NCBI GenBank assembly: GCA_964590395.1
Contig: CAZPVT010000034.1
Location: 1 to 64,000, forward strand
Direction of reading: 5' to 3'
Source: JAOABP01 sp964590395
GTDB lineage: Bacteria > Hydrothermota > Tepidihabitantia > Tepidihabitantales > Tepidihabitantaceae
DNA: 64,000 nt
Shown piece after piece: positions 41,787-50,554 of the stretch. Below the pieces are notes generated by a model, which saw only the letters and a program-made list of their open reading frames with translations, ran no database searches and was not told the DNA's origin. How positions within the stretch are numbered: position 1 is the first letter of the stretch; every line of letters begins with the position of its first letter. The position numbers were made by a program, and so were the translations under genes.

Positions 41787-41814
41787 ATTGTATTAAAACC
41801 CTAATGAGTGTCAA
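41787..41814 (-). promoter_or_regulatory. Promoter of purN operon
   Basis: On the minus strand, TTGACA (41814-41809), 16-nt spacer, TACAAT (41792-41787), 6 nt before GTG 41780. It separates purN-gfo-lnt from the upstream selA. Confidence 0.65.
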
Positions 41815-41862
41815 CCTATCGCCAAGTTAGGATGACCGATTTAGGGAACAGGTTGGTGTTCG

Positions 41863-43254
41863 TTATTTGCCAAACGCGGTGATTAACGCGCGGGCGATGA
41901 TTGGCGTCTCATCGTTACGAATCGTGCGGAAATCCAGAAGGTATTCATCTTGTTCGACTCGTCCTAAAATCGGGGGTCGAAACAGACGTAGCTGTCGGGC
42001 AAGTTCGTCCGCGGTCAGGTTTTTCGGTTTGATCGCCACCGCCAATGAATCCAGGCTTTCGGTTGCCAGTGACCCGCCGCCGACTTCTGCCTGTGTCGGT
42101 TTGATCCTGAGCAACGCATCGTCGTTAATCTGGCCTTTTACCAAATTGATCAGGTCTTCGGCAGCTCTTTGAATTTCTGCCCGCGATTTTAGGAGAATCT
42201 GAAACAACGGATGCTCATTGATCACCCGCTGTTCATCCAAGAAAAGTTCCAGGGTTCTTTCCAGCACCGCATAGGTCAGTTTGTCGCACCGCAATGCGCG
42301 GGTCAAAGGATTCTTCTTCATTCGGGCGAGCAGTTCCTTTCTGCCGACGATTATCCCTGTCTGACAGCCGCCGATCAGTTTGTCTCCGGAGAAGCAGACC
42401 ACATCGGCACCGGTTGAGATTGACTCGCTGACCACAGGTTCCTTAGGCAATCCGTACTTTGAGAGATCAAGCAGTGCGCCCGAACCAAGGTCATCAATTA
42501 CCGGTATTGATTTTTTCCGGCCCAGTTCCACAAGTTCCTTGAGCGGTACCTCTTTGGTAAAACCGACAATCCGGTAGTTGGATGTGTGAACCCGCAGAAT
42601 TGCCGCGGTCTCATTGGTTATCGCACTTTCGTAGTCGCGCAGATGGGTGCGGTTGGTTGTGCCGACCTCAACCATTCGGCACCCACTCTGAAGCATTACC
42701 TCGGGAATCCGGAATGAGCCACCGATTTCAATCAGTTGACCGCGTGAGACAATCACCTCTTTACCTTTTGCCAGGGTGGCAAGGATCAACAAGGTTGCGG
42801 CACAGTTGTTGTTTACGACCATTGCAGATTCCGCACCGGTTAATTCGCATAACAGTGGTTCAATGTGCTGGTAACGGTTGCCGCGCCGGCCATTCAGCAG
42901 ATTGATCTCCAGTGATGAGAAATGCTCGCTGACATCGAGCAGTGCGGTTTGCGCTACCTTTGCCAATGGTGCTCGTCCCAAACCGGTGTGCAGGATTACA
43001 CCCAAACCGTTGATCGCTCTAGTCAAACTGGGACGGCGCGCAGCCAAAAGTCGCATCTCTAATTCCGAAAAGGAGAATTTTGCTTCATTTCCTGCTATAA
43101 TTTCGGACCGCACCTCTGCTAAATACTCCCGGATGATTCGTATCATCAACCGGGGGTGAATTTCGGTACGATAGGGCGCTAGGCTTTGGTCCTGGTAAAC
43201 CCGTTCTACTGCCGGCAGTTCGCGCAACTTCTGGTTTCGGTCGGTTTCACTCAT
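41863..43254 (-). CDS. selA: L-seryl-tRNA(Sec) selenium transferase
   Basis: A 463-residue full-length bacterial SelA, which turns Ser-tRNA(Sec) into Sec-tRNA(Sec) using selenophosphate. It has the N-terminal SelA domain, ILHTGLGRAPL, the SRGQLIEIGGSFRIPEVM segment and the PLP-lysine motif SGDKLIGG, followed by CQTG where many SelA have PQAG. selB, selC and selD are not in the window, unlike the common selA-selB pairing. It begins 3 nt after mcsB. Confidence 0.94.
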   Translation of the reverse strand: MSETDRNQKLRELPAVERVYQDQSLAPYRTEIHPRLMIRIIREYLAEVRSEIIAGNEAKFSFSELEMRLLAARRPSLTRAINGLGVILHTGLGRAPLAKVAQTALLDVSEHFSSLEINLLNGRRGNRYQHIEPLLCELTGAESAMVVNNNCAATLLILATLAKGKEVIVSRGQLIEIGGSFRIPEVMLQSGCRMVEVGTTNRTHLRDYESAITNETAAILRVHTSNYRIVGFTKEVPLKELVELGRKKSIPVIDDLGSGALLDLSKYGLPKEPVVSESISTGADVVCFSGDKLIGGCQTGIIVGRKELLARMKKNPLTRALRCDKLTYAVLERTLELFLDEQRVINEHPLFQILLKSRAEIQRAAEDLINLVKGQINDDALLRIKPTQAEVGGGSLATESLDSLAVAIKPKNLTADELARQLRLFRPPILGRVEQDEYLLDFRTIRNDETPIIARALITAFGK

Positions 43255-43257
43255 AGG

Positions 43258-44304
43258 TTAGCGCACCAGTTTTTGGCGAATTAACGTTGCCCGACGTTCA
43301 TCCCGATCGGTGGGCGATAATTTCTCGCCCAAGATCATTTGCAGATTTGCCGGTCGGATCAATAAGAGCAGTTCTGATATCTCGCTCATTTTCAACTCGT
43401 TGATGATCCCGAGCGCTACCCCTAGGCGAACGGTTGCCAGCAGGTTGGTTGCCTCTTCAGATGAGATGATCCGGGCCCCGCGCAAAATTCCTAAGGATCG
43501 GAAGACCTTGTCTTCAATTTCCACCCGTAGGTTGTGCATTAAATAGGAGCGGGCTTTGTGTTCGTAATCGACGATCTGACGGCAGACACTGTTCAAAACC
43601 TCAATGATTTCTGCCTCGGATTGCCCCAGCGTCCGCTGATTAGAAATCTGAAACAGGTTGCCTTTAGTAGCGGTGCCTTCGCCATACAGTCCGCGTACAT
43701 TCAGTCCGACCGAATAGGCACCGCGTAAAACTTTTTCAATTTCGCGGGTCAAAACCAAGCCAGGCAGGTGCAGAAAAACCGAAACCCGCATTCCGGTTCC
43801 GATGTTGGTCGGGCAGGCGGTCAAAAATCCGAACTCAGGAGAATAGGCATACTCTATTTGGCGCTCAAGTTTTTCATCCAATCCGACTGCCCGGGCAAAT
43901 GCGGTGGCAAAGTCCAGTCCGCTCGCCAGTCCTTGAAACCGTAGATGGTCTTCTTCGTTGATCATCATACTGAGCGTTTCGTCGTCAGAAACAAACAGTC
44001 CTTTCGGCTGACGCTGGGCGCTGATAAAATCGGGTGATGCCAGATGCCTTTCGACAAAATAAAGTCCATCGGGTTCATTTAAGCACTGACCGGTAAAGAA
44101 CTGCCCCTGGTTTAGATACCCGGTATCCTGTAATGCCCACCTGACTGTTTCCAGAACCAACTCTGCTTCCTCGGGGGTCATCCGGATAGGAAACGGCAGA
44201 TCGCGAAAATTGCGTGCAAACCGTACTCTCGTGGAAATTACAACATCGGAATCCGGACCGGATTCACTTAACCAGGTGCCAATCCGTTCAGGCATCAAAC
44301 TCAT
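43258..44304 (-). CDS. mcsB: Protein arginine kinase McsB
   Basis: A 348-residue guanidino-kinase-fold enzyme that phosphorylates arginines, marking proteins for ClpCP in Gram-positives. It has DVVISTRVRFARNF near the N-terminus, the CPTNIGTGMRVSV active-site motif and RGLYGEGTATKGNLFQISNQ. It lies 45 nt after mcsA. ctsR and clpC, the usual neighbours, are absent. Confidence 0.94.
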   Translation of the reverse strand: MSLMPERIGTWLSESGPDSDVVISTRVRFARNFRDLPFPIRMTPEEAELVLETVRWALQDTGYLNQGQFFTGQCLNEPDGLYFVERHLASPDFISAQRQPKGLFVSDDETLSMMINEEDHLRFQGLASGLDFATAFARAVGLDEKLERQIEYAYSPEFGFLTACPTNIGTGMRVSVFLHLPGLVLTREIEKVLRGAYSVGLNVRGLYGEGTATKGNLFQISNQRTLGQSEAEIIEVLNSVCRQIVDYEHKARSYLMHNLRVEIEDKVFRSLGILRGARIISSEEATNLLATVRLGVALGIINELKMSEISELLLLIRPANLQMILGEKLSPTDRDERRATLIRQKLVR

Positions 44305-44349
44305 AGTTTAACCCGGGCCTTTCCTAATTCATTCATCAGCGATTAAGGT

Positions 44350-44841
44350 TCATTCTTTCTTACCTGCTTTTTTCAACTGGTCGCGCAAAGCAGCGGCTCG
44401 TTCGTAATTTTCCTCTTTTATTGCCCGTTCCAGTTCCGCACGCAGGCGCTGGATCTGTAACCGCTCCTGTGCCCTTTTTCTACCCTGGTGGGGGGTTTTG
44501 CCGATATGTTGAACCGCACTGTGCAGGCGACGGATTAACGGCTTTAACTGCTCGGCAAATGTTTGATAGCATTCCGCGCAGCCCAATTTGCCCCGGCGCT
44601 TGAACTCGGCAAAACTCATTTGACACCTTTTACAGGTTATTTTTTTATCCTGCTCATCAACCCGTGCCTTTAACTCCGCCAATACCATCTCGGATTCTTT
44701 TTTCAACTTCTCCACGGTGGTAAAGCCTCGCAGTTTGGCACATTCAGCACAGATTGCTATTTCAGTTGTCCGGCCGTCCTTTGTTACCTGGCGCACCGTC
44801 ATTGCCGGTTCCCGCTTGCCACACAGGTCACACCGCTTCAT
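44350..44841 (-). CDS. mcsA: McsA, activator of McsB
   Basis: A 163-residue McsA with two zinc-binding CxxC pairs in the first 30 residues (CDLC, CAEC), a second set at about 74-95 (CKRC, CAEC), and a C-terminal UVR motif (LERAIKEENYERAAALRDQL). In Bacillus it activates the arginine kinase McsB. Its start overlaps the end of the ABC ATPase gene by 4 nt. Confidence 0.92.
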   Translation of the reverse strand: MKRCDLCGKREPAMTVRQVTKDGRTTEIAICAECAKLRGFTTVEKLKKESEMVLAELKARVDEQDKKITCKRCQMSFAEFKRRGKLGCAECYQTFAEQLKPLIRRLHSAVQHIGKTPHQGRKRAQERLQIQRLRAELERAIKEENYERAAALRDQLKKAGKKE

Positions 44842-45518
44842 AATGCCTCCAATTTGCCGTCCCTTAATGCCAATCGTCGCATTGCCATTTCGGCAACCTG
44901 TTGATTGTGGGTAACTACCACAATCGTCTTTTCCTTTTCACTGGTTAGTCTCACGAGCAGGTTCATCAATAATGCGGTGGAGTTGCCATCCAAATTGCCG
45001 GTTGGTTCATCGGCAAAGACAATTGCCGGTGAGTTTGCCAACGCCCGAGCGACCGCACACATTGCCCTTTCGCCACCGGAAAGTTCGCTGGGACGATGAT
45101 TCAGACGGCTGGTAAAACCGATTTCGCTGAGCACCATTTTTGATTGTGCCAGTGCTTTCTTTTTTTCCATTCCTGCGATCAGCAGTGGCACTGCTACATT
45201 CTCCAAGACGGTAAATTCATTCAATAGATGGTGAAATTGGAACACAAAACCTACTTTCTGGTTACGCAGTTTCGGTAACTTATCTTCAGGATACTGAAAA
45301 ATCTCGCAGGAATCAAGGACGACTTTACCCCGGTCGGGTCGGTCAAGCCCACCTAAAATGTGTAAAAGTGTGGACTTTCCAGAACCGGAGGGTCCCACGA
45401 TTGCCACCAGTTCGCCCTTTTGCACGGTCAGGTTGACCCCTTTCAAGACTTCCAATCGCTCTGGACCGATTTGAAAACTCCGCCAGATGTCTTCGGCGAT
45501 CAGTACCCGTTCACTCAT
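44838..45518 (-). CDS. lolD: Lipoprotein-releasing ABC transporter ATPase (LolD-like)
   Basis: A 226-residue ATPase of the LolD/MacB group. Walker A is GPSGSGKSTLLH; Walker B IVFADEPTGNLD; H-loop VVVTHN. The signature is LSGGERAM, with the usual Gln-rich tail changed. With the adjacent permease it would extract lipoproteins from the inner membrane. It overlaps the permease gene by 8 nt. Confidence 0.88.
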   Translation of the reverse strand: MSERVLIAEDIWRSFQIGPERLEVLKGVNLTVQKGELVAIVGPSGSGKSTLLHILGGLDRPDRGKVVLDSCEIFQYPEDKLPKLRNQKVGFVFQFHHLLNEFTVLENVAVPLLIAGMEKKKALAQSKMVLSEIGFTSRLNHRPSELSGGERAMCAVARALANSPAIVFADEPTGNLDGNSTALLMNLLVRLTSEKEKTIVVVTHNQQVAEMAMRRLALRDGKLEAL

Positions 45519-46731
45519 AGCGGATTGCCTCCACGGGTTGGAGTTTTGCTGCCCGGTATGCGGGGTAGAATGTGGCGACTAGGGTAATCAGCAGTGCTGA
45601 GGCGCAGACAATGGCAAAATCCTGCCACTGCATCTCCACCGGCAGGTTTTTAATAAAATAAACATCGCCCGGTAAATTAACGAACCGGTACCGATTCAAG
45701 AGATAGGAGACGATAAACCCGAATAACGCACCACCCGCAGTGCCGAGCGTGCCAATCAACAGGCCGACCATAACGAAGATGCGGGTGATACTCTGGGATT
45801 TCGCACCGATGGTTTTGAGAATGCCGATCTCCCTGGTCTTACGGATTACCATCATCGTCAGCATACCGACGATATTGAATGCTGCCACCAGCACAATCAG
45901 AACTAGCACAATAAAGGTGACCACTTTCTCCAGTTTCAGAGCGGTAAAGAGATTTCGGTTCTGGGCAATCCAGTCAGTCGCCCGAAACGGTGAGCCAAGT
46001 TCCCAGGCAATCCGGCGGGCGACCCGGCTGGCATTTAGCGGTTCATAACAGCGGACTTCAAAACCAGTTATCCTACCGGGTATTCCCAGAAAGTTTTGTA
46101 GTTCATTTAAGCCAACAAAGACAAAACTGGCGTTGTACTCATACATTCCAGCATCAAAAATGCCGTTGATCCGAAAGGTCCTGGTGCGGGGCAAATAACC
46201 AACCGGCGTGGCGGTGCCGGCAAAGGGCGAAAAGAGCGTAATCTGGTCACCGACAAAAAGCCCCAGACTCCGTGCCAGTTCTACGCCGATAACCACACCC
46301 GCAGAGTCAAAGGAAAATGAGCCTTCCACAATGGTGTGGGAGATATCGGTCATTTTGCTTTCCAGTTCCGGGGCAATACCTTTGGCTACACCGCCTTCTA
46401 CTAATGAACCAGCCCGGAGCAGAATCTTGGAGTAGATGAAGGGTGCCACCGCTACCACACCGGGCAGTTGCCGAATTTTATTAACCAGCGAGTCGTTTTC
46501 CCCCTGATACTCAATCGGTTTATAGCCAAACTGGGAGATGGTGATATGGGGTGATGCCCCTAAGATCCGGTCGCGCAACTCCTTATGAAACCCGTTCTGG
46601 ACCGACAGCACGATGATGATCGCTGCCACGCCAACAAAAACACCGCCCATCGCAATGGCGCTGGTTCCGGAGAGCAACCGTTGACTCCTGCTCTGCAGAT
46701 AACGTCGGGCGATAAAAAACTCAAACTTCAC
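45511..46731 (-). CDS. lolC: Lipoprotein-releasing permease (LolC/E, FtsX-like)
   Basis: A 406-residue permease: an N-terminal helix (about 20-45), a large periplasmic domain (about 45-270) and three C-terminal helices with TRKTREIGILKTIGAKSQSI, typical of FtsX-like domains. The N-terminal FFIARRYLQSR is characteristic of LolC/E. Only one permease gene is present, so it may form a homodimer, as LolF does. It overlaps lysS by 11 nt. Confidence 0.9.
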   Translation of the reverse strand: MKFEFFIARRYLQSRSQRLLSGTSAIAMGGVFVGVAAIIIVLSVQNGFHKELRDRILGASPHITISQFGYKPIEYQGENDSLVNKIRQLPGVVAVAPFIYSKILLRAGSLVEGGVAKGIAPELESKMTDISHTIVEGSFSFDSAGVVIGVELARSLGLFVGDQITLFSPFAGTATPVGYLPRTRTFRINGIFDAGMYEYNASFVFVGLNELQNFLGIPGRITGFEVRCYEPLNASRVARRIAWELGSPFRATDWIAQNRNLFTALKLEKVVTFIVLVLIVLVAAFNIVGMLTMMVIRKTREIGILKTIGAKSQSITRIFVMVGLLIGTLGTAGGALFGFIVSYLLNRYRFVNLPGDVYFIKNLPVEMQWQDFAIVCASALLITLVATFYPAYRAAKLQPVEAIRYE

Positions 46732-48208
46732 CTTGCTCCTTTTCCTGTCTTAACTGCGGAAACAGGATTACATCCCGAATTGAGTCCTGATTGGTAAATA
46801 GCATTACCAGCCGGTCAATGCCAATTCCCAGTCCTCCGGTCGGCGGCAGTCCGTATTCCAGCGCGGTGCAGTAATCATCGTCAACGGTGGCGAACTCCTC
46901 ATTGCGGTTGACCGCAGCGATGAACCGTTCCCGCTGCTCCAGTGGGTCGTTTAATTCGCTGAAGGCGTTGCCAATCTCCATACCGCACACCACCGGTTCA
47001 AATCTTTCCACCAGTCGCGGGTCATCACGGTGCGGTTTTGCTAAGGGTGTTGTTTCCTTAGGATGGTCGCAGATAAATGTCGGTTCTAAAATCTTATCCT
47101 GAATCAACTCGCTGAACAACTTATCAATAATCTTTGCCCTTGAGGTGTTAGGCTTAATCTCAATTCCAAACCTGGCGCCTATTTTAATGAGCATCGGATC
47201 GGATAACTCCAGCGGATTCACCTCAATCTTTTCCACCAGCGCCTCCACAAATTTTATCCGTCGCCAGGATTTGCCGAAATCGATTTGTTGACCGGCAAAC
47301 TCAATTTCGGTTTTGCCGTTCAACGTCAGCGCCAGATATTTAAACAGATCTTCAACCAGTGTCATCATATCATAATAATCCGCATAAGCCTGATACAGTT
47401 CCAGTTGCGTAAACTCTGGGTTGTGGGTACGATCCAGTCCTTCGTTACGAAAATCCTTGCCAATCTCGTAAACCCGTTCCAATCCGCCGACGATCAACCG
47501 TTTCAGGTATAACTCATCTGAAATGCGCAGAAACATCTCCTGTTCCAGCACATTGTAATAGGTGGTAAACGGTCTTGCAGAGGCACCACCGTAGAGTGGT
47601 TGGAGAATCGGGGTTTCTACCTCAATAAATCCCCGTTCATTAAGAAACTGTCGGACCAGCTGGATGATCTGAGAGCGTCGGATAGAGACCTCCCGGCTTG
47701 CCGGATTCATTATCAAATCCAGATAGCGCTGACGGTACCGTGCCTCAACATCGCGCAAGCCGTGAAACTTTTCCGGCAGGGGCAAAAGCGACTTACTCAA
47801 AAGTGTCCACTCTTTTACATTCACGGTAATCTCACCGGTTTTGGTCCTGAATACCTCGCCCCTGACCCCGATGACATCACCGATATCAAGGAGTTCCAGA
47901 TGTTCGTAAGCCTCACTACCCAAAACATCCTGACGGAAATAAAGTTGCAGTCTGCCTTTTTCATCCTGAATATGACCAAACTGGGTCCTGCCATGTTTTC
48001 TTCTTGACATCAGTCTTCCCGCAACCTGCACCACAACCGCTGTCTGACTTAACTCCTCAAACCCGGCAACTATTTCGTGGACACGATGGGTCCGGGCAAA
48101 ATGGTAGGCATAAGGGGTAATCCCCAGTGTCTGCAGTCTCTTTAATTTCGCCAGCCGGATTTCCCGCTGATCGGCTGATTCACTGAAATTAGTGCTAACC
48201 TCATCCAT
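46721..48208 (-). CDS. lysS: Lysyl-tRNA synthetase, class II
   Basis: A 495-residue class II LysRS with an OB-fold anticodon domain (about 60-160), motif 2 (FRNEGLDRTHNPEFTQLE) and motif 3 (GLGIGIDRLVMLF). ATG 48208 is the first start and lies 8 nt after the -10 box, so the transcript is probably leaderless; an apparent extension to 48244 is upstream of the promoter start. It heads the lysS-lolC-lolD-mcsA-mcsB-selA operon. Confidence 0.96.
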   Translation of the reverse strand: MDEVSTNFSESADQREIRLAKLKRLQTLGITPYAYHFARTHRVHEIVAGFEELSQTAVVVQVAGRLMSRRKHGRTQFGHIQDEKGRLQLYFRQDVLGSEAYEHLELLDIGDVIGVRGEVFRTKTGEITVNVKEWTLLSKSLLPLPEKFHGLRDVEARYRQRYLDLIMNPASREVSIRRSQIIQLVRQFLNERGFIEVETPILQPLYGGASARPFTTYYNVLEQEMFLRISDELYLKRLIVGGLERVYEIGKDFRNEGLDRTHNPEFTQLELYQAYADYYDMMTLVEDLFKYLALTLNGKTEIEFAGQQIDFGKSWRRIKFVEALVEKIEVNPLELSDPMLIKIGARFGIEIKPNTSRAKIIDKLFSELIQDKILEPTFICDHPKETTPLAKPHRDDPRLVERFEPVVCGMEIGNAFSELNDPLEQRERFIAAVNRNEEFATVDDDYCTALEYGLPPTGGLGIGIDRLVMLFTNQDSIRDVILFPQLRQEKEQGEV

Positions 48209-48216
48209 AGATGGTA

Positions 48217-48244
48217 AATATACCACAACTTGCGCCAAAGTCAA
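48217..48244 (-). promoter_or_regulatory. Promoter of the lysS operon
   Basis: On the minus strand, TTGACT (48244-48239), 16-nt spacer, TATATT (48222-48217), then 8 nt to ATG. No leader and therefore no T-box. Confidence 0.65.
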
Positions 48245-48249
48245 AAAAC

Positions 48250-48278
48250 TTGCTCATCTGCCCAAAAATCGGTATTAT
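48250..48278 (+). promoter_or_regulatory. Weak promoter of ruvX
   Basis: TTGCTC (48250-48255), 17-nt spacer, TATTAT (48273-48278), 10 nt before ATG 48289. The -35 box is poor. It is divergent from the lysS promoter. Confidence 0.35.
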
Positions 48279-48288
48279 AAAATTGCCA

Positions 48289-48747
48289 ATGCCCCGGATT
48301 TTATGCCTTGATTATGGCGAAAAAAGGACCGGTGTTGCGGTTTCGGACGAGACGCGCACCATTGCCCAGAGCCTTACCACCATCCATCATGCCACGGATG
48401 AGGAACTGGTCACCGCGGTGGGTAAACTGGGCAAAAGGTATAATGTTGACCTGATTGTTATCGGTTTGCCGATAAGTCTTTCTGGCAAGCCTTCGACCCG
48501 CAGTGAAAGAATCCGCCGGTTCGCCTCCCGGCTTGCTAAGAGTTTGCACCTACCGGTGGAGTTGTTTGATGAGCGGTTCTCTACCAGTTATGCCCAGAAG
48601 GTATTTGCCGAATCAACGGGCAGACCATTACGCCGAACCGATACGGTTAATTCGCCGCTTGACCGTATCGCGGCAACAATTATTCTTGAAGACTATCTTG
48701 CCTTGTTGAAACGGACCCGCCGACATAGCTATCCTGATGAGTTATGA
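48289..48747 (+). CDS. ruvX: RuvX/YqgF RNase H-like protein
   Basis: A 152-residue RNase H-fold protein with LDYGEKRTGVAVSDE at the N-terminus, VIGLPISLSGK and DERFSTSYA. Members act in pre-16S rRNA 5' maturation (YqgF) or as candidate resolvases. ATG 48289 is chosen because MPRILCLDYG is the family N-terminus; the frame continues upstream to 48211. Confidence 0.92.
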   Translation: MPRILCLDYGEKRTGVAVSDETRTIAQSLTTIHHATDEELVTAVGKLGKRYNVDLIVIGLPISLSGKPSTRSERIRRFASRLAKSLHLPVELFDERFSTSYAQKVFAESTGRPLRRTDTVNSPLDRIAATIILEDYLALLKRTRRHSYPDEL

Positions 48748-48777
48748 ACAGAAAGACCATCTTCGTCTCCTGTTTCA

Positions 48778-48970
48778 TTATCGCGTTCTGCCGAAGGCGG
48801 GTGGCAATTTCCCATTTTAATCGTCATTGCGTTCTGCGGAAGGCAGGTGGCAATCTCCAAGCGCAAAAACCGGTCTACACGCAAAGAGATTGCTTCGCCA
48901 TCGCAATGACCGGGAGAAGGGAAAACCACTCAGAATGACGAGGTGGCGGAAAGTCATTGCGCTCTGCCTG
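48778..48970. repeat. Dispersed repeat cluster, copy C, running into mltG
   Basis: Modules in order: CGCGTTCTGCCGAAGG...GGCAATTT (48781-48810), GTCATTGCGTTCTGCGGAAGG...GGCAATCTCC (48823-48858), AGAGATTGCTTCGCCATCGC...AATGAC (48885-48910), then AATGACGAG (48934-48942), AAGTCA (48951-48956) and TCTGC (48963-48967). The last three match copy D with identical spacing and lie in the mltG start region. Confidence 0.8.
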
Positions 48971-49912
48971 CTTATTTTGCTCTGGACATTCTGTGCCGAA
49001 CAACTGCCACCGGATTATAACGGGCCAAAAAGGGAGGTGGTAATCAAACCCGGGATGTCGGTTACCGAAGTCGCCACCATACTGAAGGAAAGGGAGATTA
49101 TTAACTCCACAATCCTGTTCCAGATTTATGCCTGGCTTTATAATTACACCGCCCGGATTAAGCCCGGACGGTACCGGTTTGTTCCCGGGACCGACCCGCA
49201 ACTGGTATTAAAAATGCTTGTCCGGGAGATGCCGGCTTTTATCTTTATTACCATTCCAGAGGGTGCAACCAATGAGCAGATCGCCCGGATTCTTGAGGAA
49301 AACGACATCTGTCATAGGGATTCGTTTCTTGCTGTCTGTTCAGATACCACCTTGTTCAGGAGGCTTGATATACCTTTTGCCACCGTGCAGGGCTATCTAT
49401 TTCCAGAGACCTACGAGTTTCAGACCGCTACCGCACCCCAAACGGTAATCCAACGGCTGGTCAACCAGTTCCGGGTAACATATGATAACCTGAAGCATAC
49501 AAGCACGGTGAATCTTACTGAATCACAGGTGGTCATCCTTGCCTCAATCGTTGAAAAGGAGGCAAAACTGTCTGAAGAGTTTCCGATAATTGCCGGGGTT
49601 TTTCTCAACCGTTTGCGCCGTAATATCCCACTGCAGTCCTGTGCGACGGTTCAGTATATTTTACCTGATCGGAAAGAACGGCTGACTCTTGAGGATCTGA
49701 AAACTCCATCACCTTATAACACCTATCTGCATACCGGATTACCACCCGGTCCGATCTGCAATCCCGGAAAGACCGCGCTTCAGGCGGTGCTATTTCCTGC
49801 CCGGCACGACTACCTGTTCTTTGTTGCTAAAGGCGACGGCTCGCACATTTTCTCCAGAACCCCGCAGGAACACGAAACCGCAATGAACCGGTTCAAGCGA
49901 ACTAATCGCTGA
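48935..49912 (+). CDS. mltG: Endolytic murein transglycosylase MltG
   Basis: A 325-residue YceG/MltG that cuts nascent glycan strands. A single N-terminal helix (about 5-20) anchors it; the C-terminal domain has ASIVEKEAKLSEEFPIIAGVFLNRL with the catalytic Glu, and PSPYNTYLHTGLPPGPICNPG. ATG 48935 is part of a dispersed repeat, and at least the first 11 codons match another repeat copy. No SD is seen. The frame opens further upstream (48827) inside the repeat, which is unlikely to be coding. Confidence 0.9.
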   Translation: MTRWRKVIALCLLILLWTFCAEQLPPDYNGPKREVVIKPGMSVTEVATILKEREIINSTILFQIYAWLYNYTARIKPGRYRFVPGTDPQLVLKMLVREMPAFIFITIPEGATNEQIARILEENDICHRDSFLAVCSDTTLFRRLDIPFATVQGYLFPETYEFQTATAPQTVIQRLVNQFRVTYDNLKHTSTVNLTESQVVILASIVEKEAKLSEEFPIIAGVFLNRLRRNIPLQSCATVQYILPDRKERLTLEDLKTPSPYNTYLHTGLPPGPICNPGKTALQAVLFPARHDYLFFVAKGDGSHIFSRTPQEHETAMNRFKRTNR

Positions 49913-49986
49913 ATTCCGCATTTAGCAAAAATCAGCTGTTTCGGAATGACAAAAAGGACATGTCATTGCGCGGTCCTCCTCCTTTT

Positions 49987-50153
49987 GTCATTGCGAGGAG
50001 CGTTAGCGACGAAGCAATCTAAAAGCGGATAAATTGGCATCACCCGCAGAGAGATTGCTTCGCTACCGCTCGCAATGACCGGGGAAGGGAGGCGGTTCGG
50101 AATGACGAGTTGAGGGGAAGTCAGTGTATTCTGCGGAAGACAGGTGGCAATCT
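49987..50153. repeat. Dispersed repeat, copy D, with inverted ends
   Basis: GTCATTGCGAGG...GAAGCAATCT (49987-50020) is an inverted partner of AGATTGCTTCG...CGCAATGAC (50052-50079), forming a MITE-like palindrome of about 93 bp. To its right are AATGACGAG (50101-50109), AAGTCA (50118-50123) and TCTGCGGAAGACAGG...GGCAATCT (50130-50153). Confidence 0.8.
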
Positions 50154-50242
50154 ACAACACTGGGATTAACCGGTATCTTTTAACTTAATGGTTAAATTTC
50201 GGTAACTGTTTGAAAAGTTGTGTTTTATATTATGGATGATAT

Positions 50243-50554
50243 TTGAAACCCTGCCTAGTGGGCAGTATCGGGGAGGGTATCTGTAATGGTCTTGGACCGG
50301 GTTATGAGATGGGTATCTTTCGGGGTTATGGTTGTGGCAACAGGGCTGGTGTTGTATCGGGTTTATATTGCGGTTGGGTTTTCGGTGCCGGGCATGGTTT
50401 AGAACGGAGTTTTGAGGAGGGTTAACAGTTGGGTTATGGTGAGGGTTATCATTGCGGTATGGCTAATGGTCTTATCCGGGGTTCTGTCAACGGTACGGTT
50501 AGGAGTTGGGATAACCGATACTTTAACCGGTTATTGACAAAACTGATTTACGGT
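50243..50554 (+). other. Degenerate Gly-rich coding-like stretch
   Basis: A 60-codon frame (TTG 50243 to TAA 50423-50425) has Gly about every second to fourth residue. A second frame begins at TTG 50429 after SD GAGGAGGG (50414-50421) and contains similar units; AATGGTCTTGGACCGGGT and AATGGTCTTATCCGGGGT are near-repeats. The second frame runs into the promoter of the next gene. It may be a decayed repeat gene; evidence is weak. Confidence 0.25.

Noticed and set aside
41863..43254. Selenoprotein gene in the window suggested by selA
   Set aside because: No gene was seen in which an in-frame TGA is followed by continued family similarity. The TGA in prfB is explained by RF2 frameshifting instead.
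48209..48288. T-box or other riboswitch before lysS or trpS
   Set aside because: The promoters lie within 10 nt of the start codons (lysS 48208, trpS 58511), leaving no leader in which to fold one.
49987..50079. Insertion sequence or CRISPR array from the palindromic repeats
   Set aside because: There is no transposase, no regular spacer pattern and no cas gene; the copies are dispersed rather than tandem.
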